Below are positions 45,986 through 57,555 of a stretch of DNA of 64,000 nucleotides, one piece after another (position 1 is the stretch's first letter; each line of letters starts with the position of its first letter). The position numbers and the translations under genes are program-made. Below the pieces are notes generated by a model. It was not told the origin of the DNA. It saw only the letters and a list, made by a program, of their open reading frames with translations, and did no database searches. Source of the DNA: Cristatella mucedo (taxonomy: Eukaryota > Bryozoa > Phylactolaemata > Cristatellidae); NCBI GenBank assembly GCA_009760855.2, contig WPIO01000028.1, positions 1,798,001-1,862,000 on the forward strand. Direction: 5' to 3'.

Positions 45986-46880
45986 TGTTTCCATAATGAG
46001 TTCATGGAAACGGATCTCTCTATTCTAGCGTGATAATTTGATTTTTTGGATGACTGGTTGGTCCCGGCCATTGAAGGCAATAGCATGAGAATGCAAATCG
46101 AATGCAAAACTTCATGATCTTTTCAGAGTAAATCCATAACACAGTGGCTATAATCCGGAATCCAAACCGCAGTTGCACATTGTCTTCTATGGAAATGGCT
46201 GCAGTATCGTTTTTTGTAATAATACTGTGCCTTTGTTCATTGGAGGCTATATCGTGAGAACGGACACGTGCAAGAGCATGAGATTTTGCGGGTAAACTCG
46301 GAACACTCGTGTCTAAAATGTTAAATTAATACTTTAGTTTTAGAACAATTATTGTGGAAATAACAGCCGTATCACAGTTTTATTATAAAGGAAAGCTGAA
46401 TTTCCGGGCCATCGTAGGCCACAGCAAGAGAACGGGCGAGCAAACTATATTCTTTATAATTTAAAATGAAAATTCCCAGTTTCTAGAACCTCTTGCAGAA
46501 ATGGCACCTGTGTTGCAGTTTAATTATTTAGGGTTGATAGCTGGGTCGTTCAACTGGAAGCCATAGCATGAGAGCTCGTTAGAAAGATTACCAGAAACCT
46601 ATTGGGTTAGCGTGCAATTCTGTTTCGTAAAATTACAAATCAAAATCGCATTTTCGTGAAGCTGTTTATGCAAACGGCAGCTTTATTGCAGTTCAAAAGT
46701 TTTGGGCTGTGGCTTTCAGTAGGCCATCTGAGAGGCTGTACTATGAGAACACCGTAGTGTAAACGCATGAACATTTCTTGGGTAAACCAGTAACGTCACT
46801 CCGTACAACTTGAAATAAAACCTCTTTTTCGGAAGTTTATAATGGACATGGCAGCTATATTGCAGTGTGTCACTGAGGAT
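45986..46880 (+). repeat. Degenerate tandem array, period about 141-174 bp, five or more units
   Basis: Units carry (GGA)AATGGCAGC..TATTGCAGTTT followed about 40 bp later by GGCCAT..AGGC and CATAGCATGAGAAC-like words. The anchor word falls at 46,201, 46,374, 46,515, 46,688 and 46,862, with a weaker one near 46,027; spacings are about 173, 141, 173 and 174. The array is not seen after unit B. Confidence 0.7.
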
Positions 46881-46899
46881 CAATGTGTATAGCAGTCAT

Positions 46900-47340
46900 T
46901 CGTGTGACCCGAATGTGTTTGCTAGCATCTTACCACGGCGACGTGCCGTCGGGTAGCCAATCATCTGTCAGTGCCGTGTAGCTACATCGCCCTGATTCTA
47001 GCCTCGATTTGGCTCCCACCACACTCCCTTTAACTAACGTCATTCTCTGGTTCTCTGGCTGCGAACTACCGGCTTGCAAACATAGCGGTCAACTTCTCAG
47101 CAACAGTGGTTAATCGTTCCAAGAATGGCAGACCGGGGGTCTGTGGGAGGGGGCTTGCGTCATTTAAAAAATACAACCCAGATAAGTGGGTGGATGGCAT
47201 TAAATATATTTCCATTGGTGAACCTACCCTTCAATCATAAAGCCGATTGCAAAAGCTGTCCAGCCGAGTTGATAGTGTACGTCATTTCTGTGAACCGAGT
47301 ACAGTTCTTTGCTGGGATCGTTCGGTGGGGTTGATCCTAT
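46900..47340 (+). pseudogene. Duplicate of the 33.3-34.2 kb segment (unit B), with the conserved-frame stretch
   Basis: Matches 33,340-34,150 minus the SINE-V and R3 insertions. Carries AANYRLANIAVNFS, NGRPGVCGRGLASFKKYNPD and KWVDGIKYIS, closed by a stop soon after. Product unknown. Confidence 0.4.
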
Positions 47341-47459
47341 TGATGGCCAGGTTCTTCTTAAATCATCTCGCCTAAGGGTCACCATACTCATTCTGTGTGT
47401 GTTTTCTAGATTGTTATCAATGTGACGTATTCCGGCTAGCCGGTCAGTGTAGTGCAGGC

Positions 47460-47780
47460 GCATTCTAGTTAAGTCGTTTGCTTGTGCTTTGAACTAACCT
47501 CAAATTCTTTCGGGACCGTGCATGTGGTTCGTTTGCTCTCGAAGCCTGGAACAGACTATTGGCTGACGTCAGGTCTTTGCCTGACATTGAAAGAGAAGCT
47601 AAAAATACACCTGTTACATGCAGCATTTTCTTGTTCCGTGTGAGTTATTTTTTTTGCGTGTTAATGCCTACAGATGCTGTACAAGTTATCACTAACGAAA
47701 TGGCAAGCTTTCTTAGCAGCATATGTAAAGTGATAAACAAGATATTTAGCTATACTAATGTGCTATATATTTGTTAGTGT
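47460..47780 (+). mobile_element. Diverged L2-like 3' fragment
   Basis: Reads as TSNSFGTVHVVRLLSKPGTD (compare [19 protein letters not shown] at DNA level), then TTGAAAGAGAAGCTAAAAAT and a weak tail. Not present in unit A. Confidence 0.55.
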
Positions 47781-47894
47781 TACTAATATTACTCTGTCAC
47801 TGCACTGCAATGATTCAGGTCGACGACACTCAGTAGCTTAGGCAGTAGGTTGGATTACGTCATCCGGTAGTGGTAAGACAATGAGCCTCAAAAG

Positions 47895-48081
47895 CAGTGG
47901 TTCTCAATCTTCCTAATGCGGCCACCCTTTAGTACAGCTCCTCATGTTGTGGCGACCCCCAGCCATACAATTATTGTGTGCGAAACATGGAAATGCATGT
48001 TTTCCGACGGTCTAAGGCTACCCATATGAAAGGGTCGTTCGAGCCCCAAAGGGGTAGCGAGCCACAGTTTGAGAACCGCTG
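47895..48081. mobile_element. Non-autonomous hAT element, SPIN-like, copy 2
   Basis: 187 bp, opposite orientation to the copy at 8390. Ends CAGTGGTTCTCAATCTTCCT and TTTGAGAACCGCTG; flanks CTCAAAAG/CTCTATAG give an 8-bp duplication with two mismatches. Internal AGGGTCGTTCGAGCCCCAAA matches the family. It lies in unit B only. Confidence 0.8.
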
Positions 48082-48119
48082 CTCTATAGCACGGGCTGGG
48101 GGTTCTACAGGCTTTATCC

Positions 48120-48580
48120 ACTTATTATCAAAATTTATACTCTCAATCTAGCCGATTCAATTGCCATGCAGAATTTATGCTTTCATTTTTGTTGTAGATG
48201 ATACGTATTTGGACCTATGCTTAGATCTCTAGTTGACGTGCAGCTCGGAAAACTCTATCAGCTCCCTAGCTATATGCAGTGTGGACATTCGCACTGGGAT
48301 GGCAGCAGACATTATCAAATCAATTGGCCATACAAACAAAATAATAATGATGGTCAAAATAATGCTGCTCGGAAATCGGTTAACAATTTAACCCTCGATG
48401 AGCGCATCTCCATTAGTATCTGCCATTAATTTGGGTGTTCTACTCCAAATTGGCCTTTCACTAGCAGACCGCATCCGTTCCATAGTAATGCCTTCCTACT
48501 TTCAGCTACAAGACATTCCAAAAATGTGGGCCTGATTACAAAAGAATAACCCATCCTTGGTAGCTAAACGTAAGGTACAT
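48120..48580 (+). mobile_element. Diverged L2-like RT fragment
   Basis: An NLADSIAMQNLCFHF-like peptide corresponds to LPLADVIAKHNLGFHF of family B; later, NLGVLLQIGLSLADRI-like sequence in shifted frames. Old copy. Confidence 0.6.
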
Positions 48581-48963
48581 CGCTAGTTAGTTACATAGTC
48601 CGTAAGTTAGCTAGTCCGTCCGTGACGTCATATTAACATAAAGTCCTCCATGGTGTATTCATAGTCAGGCAGCGAGGGTGCACTGACGATAAATGGCAAA
48701 AAACACGGTGTCAAAGGAAAAATAATTCTATTTTATATGTAGGTTCAAATTGCAATCTTGAATTTAAAATTGAAAGTGATATACTAGAAATTCAAACCAT
48801 TAAAACGGGTTTAAACTTAAAAAGGTTTTATAGAGGTCAGTCGCGGCAGTCCAGCTGCTTGCCCTTACAAAGCTATGTCCGAAGTGACGACTGACGCTTC
48901 CGGTGCTCTCCAGATTCCGCTTGGCGTAATTGAGTTGTCGTGTTGAAAAGCAGCCCGAAATAT
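48581..48963. other. Spacer, part of duplicated unit B
   Basis: 48,600-48,655 pairs with 34,555-34,610. No gene. Confidence 0.4.
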
Positions 48964-49138
48964 GGTGAGCCGTAATAGCACACTAGGTAAGATGGCTGCT
49001 TTTCACGACCTCGGTTCCGAGATCATGGGTTCGAACCCTGCAGTGGGCAGCCCTTAATTGCCACTGAAAGCGGTGGAGATTGCTGTAAAAGCTCTTCTGT
49101 TGCTATATAAAAGAGGCTGTTAAATCAGCTGGTATTAA
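48964..49138 (+). mobile_element. SINE-T, full copy
   Basis: GGTGAGCCGTAATAGCACAC head, B-box ATGGGTTCGAACCCTG, body with AGCGGTGGAGATTGC, 3' end AAAGAGGCTGTTAAATCAGC. It lies about 40 bp before the block shared with gene A. Confidence 0.85.
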
Positions 49139-49178
49139 TGTATTTTATTTCTAAAGTGAGAGTTCTACCAATTTGGTT

Positions 49179-49564
49179 AAATGGCTGTGAATTAATGGCA
49201 GACTCTAGATTCCCAGCCAGTACATTTCTTGAATGAATTCCAATCAAGAAACAGAATAAGCAACGAAATTTTGAACCTGAACTTCCCTTAACGAGGGAAT
49301 GAGCTGGAGCCCGAACGTGTCAGGTCGAACGTGCCGAGCCCGACGAATTACTTCGGCTCGGACGCGAATGCTGCCCTACTATGCATTTATTCAGTCGCTG
49401 CTAGCAGACAAGTGGTCTCCAGCCCACTCAAGCCGTTCTTATAATTGGAGGGCAGGTTGACCAATGGGAATGCCTAATAATGCCACGGCCGTGCCGAAGG
49501 TGCTTGCATTTAAGATTTAAGCTTCCGGGTATGATGTCAGTCGAGAAGCAACTAGAGTGCGACC
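49179..49564 (+). promoter_or_regulatory. Promoter and 5' flank of peptide gene B
   Basis: Carries the same elements as copy A: CGAACGTG direct repeat, CCGAGCC/GGCTCGG inverted repeat (49,334-49,361), CCAAT, the TTTAAG TATA-like box and the TCAGTC initiator, in the same order and spacing near the start. Confidence 0.6.
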
Positions 49565-51829
49565 ATGTCTACGAAGCTGATCGTCCTGTGCGTTGCCTGT
49601 ATCATATGCGTCACATCTGTCCTCTGTGAAAACCCGTTCGTGCGACTATCTGAAGGTGAGACATTCTCTTGCTGCTATTTTCAGATGCCTTCAAGCTAAG
49701 CGGATGTACGTAGAGCTCGACTTTTCTCCTCCCAGGGATCGCTCAGGTGCCAGCTGTTGACGGACTTTGGGATGCATCATCGCCTGCGGCACCGCCGACG
49801 CCTCTAAAGAGAAGATGCGCACGCGTGTGCATACTATCTATCTGTCCAAACGGCGGACGGAGGGATCCGTGCACTTGCCGTTGCCGAAAGAGAATATGTG
49901 CTGACGCATGCATACAATCGCTCTGTCCATGTGGTGTACCGAGGGATCCGTGCACTTGCGGGTGCCCGCCTGGATGTGAAGGTATGGTCTACAGGTTATA
50001 TACCTGTCTAGTGCGAGTAGACCTCAGCCAAGCGACCATAAAAAATGTGCTCAGCACCGTGACGAAAGTGGCAGTACTGCTGGCTTGGTCATAGATCTTC
50101 TACCTCACTGCAAATATTTGCATTACCCATCACGGTAGCAATCAGCTCGCCAATAGCCGCTTCTGTCTGTCAGTGCTTTGCAAAGGGTTCACACCACTAG
50201 TATATCCTCATAACTACTTTCTAGTGCGTGAATCCACTGTTCTTTCAAACTATCCTTATGACGCATTGTGCAAGTTTGAAGGTAAGCCGACGTGAAGTGG
50301 ACTTAGCGGTGCTTGAATCACGCTGTAGCAGTCAGTTTGGTCTGCTGTAACCGAAGATGCAAGCATTGAAGCAGCTCTCTCTATGTCAATACAATATTAC
50401 CCACAGTAGACCACCTAGATAGCTCGTAAACCCTTGCGAGAGACAAAGGTCCAACACCAAGCACTTTATTTAGAGACCGAGCCGGCCAAACTGGCCCAGA
50501 CTTCTGCCAGCGTCGAGGGATGTAGCCCTCTTCCCTTATGTACTCATGCGAAAGCCCTTACATTCCAAACATGCATTGTCGCTGCACTGTTGAGTCATCG
50601 TGCCCCGAGGCATGTGTGAAGCGCCTGAAGAGAGATCAAGTTCTCTTATTGCGCTATACAAGTGAATTATATGTATATATAATTGTACATGTCGTTCCTT
50701 CTAAGACCGCCGGCAGAAGGCGGCAGTTTGTGGTAGATGGATGTCCCCCGCAGATGCTGCCAATGCATTAATTCAGGCAGGACTGCTGAGTCATCCGCCG
50801 ATAGCCACAGCCAGACCCTCGACCGCTCGCGAGCCTACGGCTGCTGCGGCAGTCTGAGCCCTCGTAGGGCCTCTGGCCAGCTCTCGCATGCTCCTGAGTC
50901 ATATTCTCTCACACCACTCTTCAGAAGTGTAGTCGCATGTAACTGGTGCTATAAAGTTTAGCTCTACATGAAGCAAGGGTGAACTTTTAGCTTTGGACTT
51001 CAACTACGGCATTGTTTAGTTTAAAAAACATCGTCCGCACGGGCTGCACTATGAACAGAGTTGACCCAGCCTGTCTTCAACAAACTTTTATTAAGCCTGG
51101 GACAAAATCCAATGCAGTTACGGCTAGTAGGAATTTCGCTAAGCAATCATTATGAATTGAAGTCTCTAGCTCTATTTGCCATGAAACCTGGCTCGAGGAA
51201 AGCGCCAGCCAATCAACGAGACAAGCAGGGACGGCCGCGTGACATTGCCAGCCGCGGTCTGGTAAGCGCATGGCGCGGTCGTACTCGAATCCGTCAACAA
51301 ATCCGTCGTCTCTCAGTCTGCAGTATGCCTAATCTTTAGAATAGGTCTCTGCACGCATCTGCATGCAGACACGATGATTTCTCAGGTAGTTTACTTTATA
51401 CATTGCAGCCCTTGCTGTTTGTTACTTCATATACCAAAACGTTATAAGTTACGTGCTTCTTTCTTGCTATGCAATAAAGATAGGCTTACAAATATTCTTA
51501 GATGTGACTGCCGTTGTGTACGCATGATATGACGGTAGTAAAGTTGCAATACCTTCTCTTTTGTCTGCTGGCATGCTACCATGTCTGCTACTGGACATTT
51601 AGCATTACCTAGGACGCGGTCCGGCGTATCCTCGAAGAGTTATGGCTAGTAAAAAGAAGACGCGGTAATTTATTTTGTACTATATTGTGACCCAAAAAAC
51701 GTGCTGTATATTTTGGCATTTAGTTTTGATATTTTGACGCTGTCAAGTGATGACGAAAGTGCTTCTACTCTGCATGTTTTTGGAAGTCAGTCTAAAACGC
51801 TTCTTTTCATTTTAGGCTTACTGGAATAA
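49565..51829 (+). CDS. Secreted antistasin-like cysteine-rich peptide, copy B (three exons)
   Basis: Exons 49,565-49,655 (identical to copy A base for base), 49,736-49,981 (one codon longer) and 51,816-51,829 give 116 codons, all introns phase 1, with AATAAA at 51,903. The leader, KRR cleavage site and two six-cysteine modules (C58-C80, C85-C107, extra cysteines 96 and 111) are as in copy A. Changes fall mostly in the loop after CPNG and at the linker (CRKRICAD for CKKICAD), which adds a second dibasic site between the modules. If that site is cut, the two modules would separate. The predicted C-terminal exon is only GLLE, against eleven residues in copy A. Intron 2 contains foreign DNA (SINE-V end and repeat R2), consistent with its greater length. 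Confidence 0.78.
50590..50665 (+). mobile_element. SINE-V 3' part, in intron 2 of gene B
   Basis: CCCCGAGGCATGTGTGAAGC, then a GCCTGAAGAGAGATCAAG hairpin and CGCTATACAAGTGAATTAT. The tRNA-like head is not recognisable. Confidence 0.65.
50700..50913 (-). mobile_element. LTR-like repeat R2, copy 2, in intron 2 of gene B
   Basis: The minus strand starts TGTGAGAGAATATGACTC and matches the first half of 42,572-43,010; the 3' half is absent. Confidence 0.5.
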
Positions 51830-51902
51830 GAGACAAGTTTAAGATCCTGAAAATCTGAAAAAGGAATTTCGCAATCTCTAAAATTACGCTTTATTGGCTA
51901 AG

Positions 51903-51908
51903 AATAAA
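51903..51908 (+). terminator. Poly(A) signal of gene B
   Basis: AATAAA about 75 bp after the proposed stop, homologous to the signal of copy A. Confidence 0.6.
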
Positions 51909-52437
51909 TAAGCATTTAACTTCCTTCACTTACCTTATCAATGAGTTAATTAGTCGACGTCAGGCTACTGGGACTGAGTATCATCAGTGAGTTAACCAAC
52001 CACTTTAGTTCCTCGAATATGAAAATATTGATACATTTTGTGTGCATTTACTTCATGTAGGTATTCATTTTTATTACTTATTGCTAAGAAGAAGCTTGCG
52101 AATTAAATTGGTTGGCCACCATATCCATACTCTCTGGCCGATATATATGGAACTCTGCAAGCTGTACCAAGGCGACGTCGTTGAATCAAAGGCGTATCAT
52201 CTATCCGCCATTATTTTTCTGCTAATATTCATGTTGTCAGCGAAAGTATTCTGGAATACCACGAAGCCAGATACAGAGACCAAAAAGTGTGATGGCAAGT
52301 CCAAAATCACATATCTCAACTATCGGTGCAGGTATCTTAAAATCAAGTTATTCTGAAATGTTTCTTAATCATCGAAGTGATGTGGGGTGAGTATCCACTT
52401 CATTCCTCTTTATAGTAGATCATAAAGTATGCCAGCC
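51909..52437. other. Duplicated non-coding DNA, unit B
   Basis: An open frame of about 100 codons (52,042-52,356) has no match in unit A and no motif. Treated as non-coding. Confidence 0.4.
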
Positions 52438-53118
52438 ATAATAATAATAATAATAATAATAATTCACTTGATAAAGCGCCCTCAGAGAACTCAATCTCTC
52501 TCTAGGCGCTTTACATTTGCTGTAAAGTGGAATGCAATTGAATGGTAAGTAAAATCATGCTTGAAAAAACAAACGAAATGAATAATATGGTTAGGGGTGA
52601 AATGCACAGGGTAGCATGCAAATGTGGTTAGTGGCAGCGTGCACAGTGTCAGCACGCATGCACAAGCACACCAAGGACGAATCACAGGGACCCACTAAAT
52701 GCTGTCCTAAATAGGTGTGTTTTTAGGTTCCTTTTAAATGTGGTCAGGTCAGGGGATGTTCTGACGCAGGTCGGGAGGGAGTTCCAGGTTTTGGGAGCAT
52801 ATGAACTAAATGCACGGTCTCCAAAGGATTTCAGGTTTGTATGAGGTATTTCTAGACTGTTGGATTCCGAAAAGCGGGTGGTACAATGCTTAGCCTGATG
52901 GGGTAGTATATCTGACGGATAGGCTGGAGCCATAGAATGAAGGGACCTAAAAGTGGGGGACAAAACCTTGAAGTCAATCCGTTGCTTGACTGGTAGCCAG
53001 TGCAGGTCGGCGAGAAGTGAAGTAATGTGGCAACTGCGACGCTCACGACAGACAAGCCTAGCTGCAGAGTTTTGCACCAGCTGCAATCGCCTGATCGCAC
53101 ATGCTGGTAAGCCAGTAA
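52438..53118 (-). mobile_element. L2-B LINE, young-looking 3' fragment
   Basis: (AAT)n, hairpin, 3' UTR and an intact C-terminal frame (52,682 to about 53,118) with [20 protein letters not shown] and [18 protein letters not shown]. Truncated at GTAAGCCAGTAAGCA. Absent from unit A. Confidence 0.9.
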
Positions 53119-55060
53119 GCAATTGAAATAATTTGTATCGCATGGAGCTTGAAACTGAATTAATTGTGGATAGGTGGATCTGTGCCACGTAATGAGTAAA
53201 CGTCTAAAAATCCCTGACCACAAACAGCATTTTCCATGACGGACTACCTCGTTAAAGATTCCAAGAGTATTTTGGTATGGTATGCGGGATGTAAAAGCTG
53301 AGTATCTCACACACTTAGAAAAAGAGAGCTGCTGATCCTATTTTAATAAAATTTTTAGCGAGATTCACTAACTTTATATGGTTATGCTTCTTAACGCTTC
53401 ACTGGATATAAAAGTTAGCTTTTCAGTGAAAGTTATTACAGTGGTTTGGCAATGCGTCATGGGTAGAAACCAAAATCGTAACATATTTTATTAATTCACT
53501 TTAAAATTCAAAGAACGAGTCAAAAGTTATGCCCAGACCGTTTGTTGTTATGCCTTGCTAAAAGTTGATCGTGTGAAAAATTTTCTAAAAAATTTACCAA
53601 ATAGCAAAGAGAAAGTATTTTATTGTAAATGTGTTTCTGGAAAACAAATCCCTATACAACTATTATACATTTTAGCTGTCTAATGTATTTATGAAGCACT
53701 TGTCAATAATTTTGGAGGCTGTTATGTCAGTGAGTGAGTAGTATTCAAGTCCTTGACAGATATTTCGTTGAACATTACTAATTTTTATGAATGCTTTGGA
53801 TATGTAGCATTAATTAGTACTCTGGGTCTATCAATACTGCAGTGGAAAAAAAATCGCATTAAAGGATTTCGTATTTCTAAGCGTTTGTTAGTCAAATGCA
53901 AGGTGTTAATAATCTTTATTTTTCTTGATGAAATAATTTTTGTAAAATAGTCAGGGATTTTCCAAAAGGCTGATTTACTTGTTAGAAATAGCTGAAAGCT
54001 AACAAATACATTTAAAAATCTGCAGTGACTGATCGTAGCAAAAATTAGGTGCCAGATCTTCACGGCAATCTCATATTCTCTGCGGAAATGTCTAAAATCT
54101 TGCCACGAGTACTTTTATTATGGAAAGCGTCACTAATGTTGATGGCTTTAGTTCAAGAATCTGCTGCTGTGCTCTCTCAAATTCAATTTCAAGCTAAATT
54201 GCTTATCATAAACTGCATCCCCGCCATAGCACAGATAACTTATGCCCAGTGTATTTATAAATGAGCCGACGTAACACAGAAGACGATTTGCGTGGTGATT
54301 AGCATGATGATCAGCATGGGCCTGCTTTCGGGCTGCATTAAACAGTTTTTAAGGAGCACAAATCGTCGTGAATAATTAATTTCTATTGGATAAAGGCTCT
54401 CCAATTGCATTGCTCCAGCTCAGCAAGTACGCTTTTACAGTTTGCATTTGTTTCCGTCGATGTATCAGCAAATCGGCAGTAAGTCACTGCTGGTACCTTG
54501 TCCGGGACTGCAGAGAACCAATATTGCAGATGAAATTTAACCTCTATATAACCATATCTGGGACTCTGCGAGAAAGCTTAGTGTTTTCTCTAAAAGCTGA
54601 TTATAGACAATATTTATATATACTACACAGAGAGAACTTTCCATTACTGATTGCATCTAGCACGTTGTACGTGAGCAAAGCCTTAAGTAATGTCGGCTTC
54701 ATCTTTCTATAAATCTCACTTCTTAATTTTGCAAAACCCGAAAAAAATTAGTAGTGTCATGACCCTTGATACCTGTAGAATATATGCAATAAAGTACAGA
54801 CGGAACTATACAAATTAAAAAGAATTCAGCTACAGCTTCAAATATGTGTAACTGGTTTATTTACAGTGAGCAAGCAAGTTTGAGACTAATGTTCGTCCAG
54901 CACAGTTTTCCAATCATAGATACTTCATAAAAGCTGGTCTTCCATTCTAGTGAGTGACAGCTGAACTATTTTTCTCCAAGTAAAGCATTATTGAAGTCGA
55001 ATATAACTAACACTGCCTAAGCATCACTTCTAAAGCCATATTATGCCGTCCGGATTACTT
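53119..55060. other. Duplicated non-coding DNA, unit B, 3' part
   Basis: Patchy collinearity with 37,850-38,217 and 44,641-46,050. No gene conserved between the copies. Confidence 0.5.
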
Positions 55061-57555
55061 TCTATATTCATGAAGAGTTTTTCTAATTAAATACCGGCTA
55101 ATTTGAAATCTTACCGCTCCGAAAATCTCTAATACAGGACCAAAGAAAAAGGTTTGCAATGAGCAAAGGTATTTTTTTCTCCCTCTTGGATCAGCAAAAG
55201 GTCTCCGATAGTTGTCAAAAGTGCAAGGGTAAACTACAGTCAGAAAGAAATATAAAAGTGCTCTGTGAGGAGATGACACAAAGCCCAATCAAAGAGCACG
55301 TATAGGTTTCGTCGGACCACTTTTTTGAAATAAAGAAGGAATTGCATTAACAATGCTTTTTAGGCAACGCGTCCAACGCTAATGTTTCCTATTTCTAAAT
55401 CGCAGACACACGATTGATAGTAAGCTAGCAGCTGATTTCAATGATTTATAGTTCACGCGGCGCATACAAGTATGTCTATTTCCACGAACATGGCCGAGAA
55501 GACGAGAACAGCTGAATCCATTTGGCATACTTTTTCTCAATTTTCTGTAACAGATTAAATTTTGGATTTTCTTCTACTCATACTACTTTGATTTGCGTTG
55601 CCATTATGTTAGGAGAGGGCGGCAAGCTAAGACGCTTCTTTCACAAATGATTTATAAGAACAATTCAGCCACCAATGTGCCCCGTGCTATTATAAAAGTG
55701 TCTCTGCTTGTCTTTTATAAACGCCCGCGGAGCTCGTGCAGCGAGCTAAAAACGCCGAGGTCGCTCAATTTGAACCTGCTACATGCGATGCGGTCAACTT
55801 AATGTGTCTTCAGCTGCGGGAGGGAGTGCATATTTTCATTGATGACGCTCGAATAGAACAAATAGCCTCTCAACGGATTTTTACAATAAAATCGTATCCG
55901 CAAGAAAAGAATTTCATATAAATATCGAGTCTTCCTCCCATCGTGAAGAATGACTGCTGTAAGTAGTTTCGACGTGGCAAACCTTTGGTGGGATAGACTA
56001 ACTTTTGGTGCGATGGATTACTGCTCGGATCCTGAACAAGCTGTTATACTGGTCTTCGATTCTGCTAGCTACTTCCATGTTATCTGCACGGCTATTCGTG
56101 CCGCAGTTTATAGACCTCGATATTTGCGTCACAAGGAATGGTCCATGTGGGGATAATTCTACATGCAACGTGCTCCCATGCTAGATGATCGCTGAAAAGC
56201 CTACCACGTCGAATTCTTACTCTTGCGTTTCGATGACTCCACTTGGAATGCTAAATCATTCAGATTAAGATAGTCTAAGCGGTAGTTATCAGTGCTTGAA
56301 TTACCAGCTATAGGAACAGATATTTCATTGTTAATAAATGGATGGCTGTGCTGTGGGCTTCGAATCCGTTGTCGGGTCTTCAGACTAGACTGTTGCACGC
56401 ACTAGCTGGTGATGTGCACCTTGCTAATCAGCCGATATTTACTCAGGTATGCGAAGCAAGAGCTGCCCACCAACCCAGCGTACGTTACTGTGTAGTACGT
56501 GGCGACGATGTGAGTGCAAGTGCAAGCAACCGCTGCCGGGCCCAACGATTCTGTTTGTGTTTCTAAATTGGCTGCACCTTGGTATGACCGCCGTATAGCT
56601 CCACTAATGGCACTAGGAAAATATCGGTAACTTACCTGAGAGCTTGGATATGACTTCATTATAACTTATTTAGATGTAGACCAAATTTATAGTATGATGT
56701 ACATCGAATAATAGCCATTTAGCGTGATCGTGGCATAGAAACAGCAGGTGATATATTCACTTTATTGCTCTATTTGGAATTAAGAAAGCCGATGAGAACA
56801 GTCATTGCTTTGTGAAAATTAGTTTGTTGTATGTTTCTCAAGAGCCGATAACTGAAACCAGACAAAAGCATTGAGGCTATTGCAATGCCTACTAGAGCAA
56901 AACTCGGGCGATAACTGATGCCCAAGCTCTACATATCAGGTAAGCAGATCTCAATAATACAAATAACAAACACTGCTCATGCAAACTGTGCGGTATTACT
57001 GAAAATATAATCATAAGTTTAATGACTCTCCCAGAATTATTACACCTGTGTAAATTTTCTTAAAATCAATTTTTAAGCGTCGAGAGAAGTTATATAGACT
57101 TTTACCCTATAACTAGCTTATTAATCCTTAGCAGTCTATTTAATATGTCTGGAAGATTTAGTCCTCATCGGGTGCTTTTAATATGCTTTGATTAATTATT
57201 ATTGCTGTAATTACTTTTCTTATTTATTTTGCAAAAAATTTATTCATAGATAGAATAGCGTGATGCTCTCGCAATGCAGGTTCGTTATCCGTTTTCTTCC
57301 TGGCTCGTCTTTCGGTCGTTCGTTATGCATATTTACATCAAAGTCCCCAACATTCTAAAGGCATGCGGCGTAAAAGCGCAATGCAAAACAACGTGTGTTC
57401 GCGGTTAATGAATTCCCTTCCATTTGATTGCCAAATTGCCTTTTCAAAAGACGGGAACAAGTAAAATTGCCAAAAACTGGAGCGAGATGAACAAATGGTA
57501 AGCCGGGGATGTTACAACTGATAACCAAGTAGCTGCATACGATTTAGAAGCGGTT
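55061..57555. other. Unassigned DNA with two unproven small frames
   Basis: 55,736-55,921 (VHIFIDDARIEQIASQRIF) and 55,950-56,156 (MTAVSSFDVANLWWDRLTFG) are adjacent plus-strand frames that look protein-like. They have no recognised family, no splice support and no second copy. The rest is AT-rich and featureless. Confidence 0.3.
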
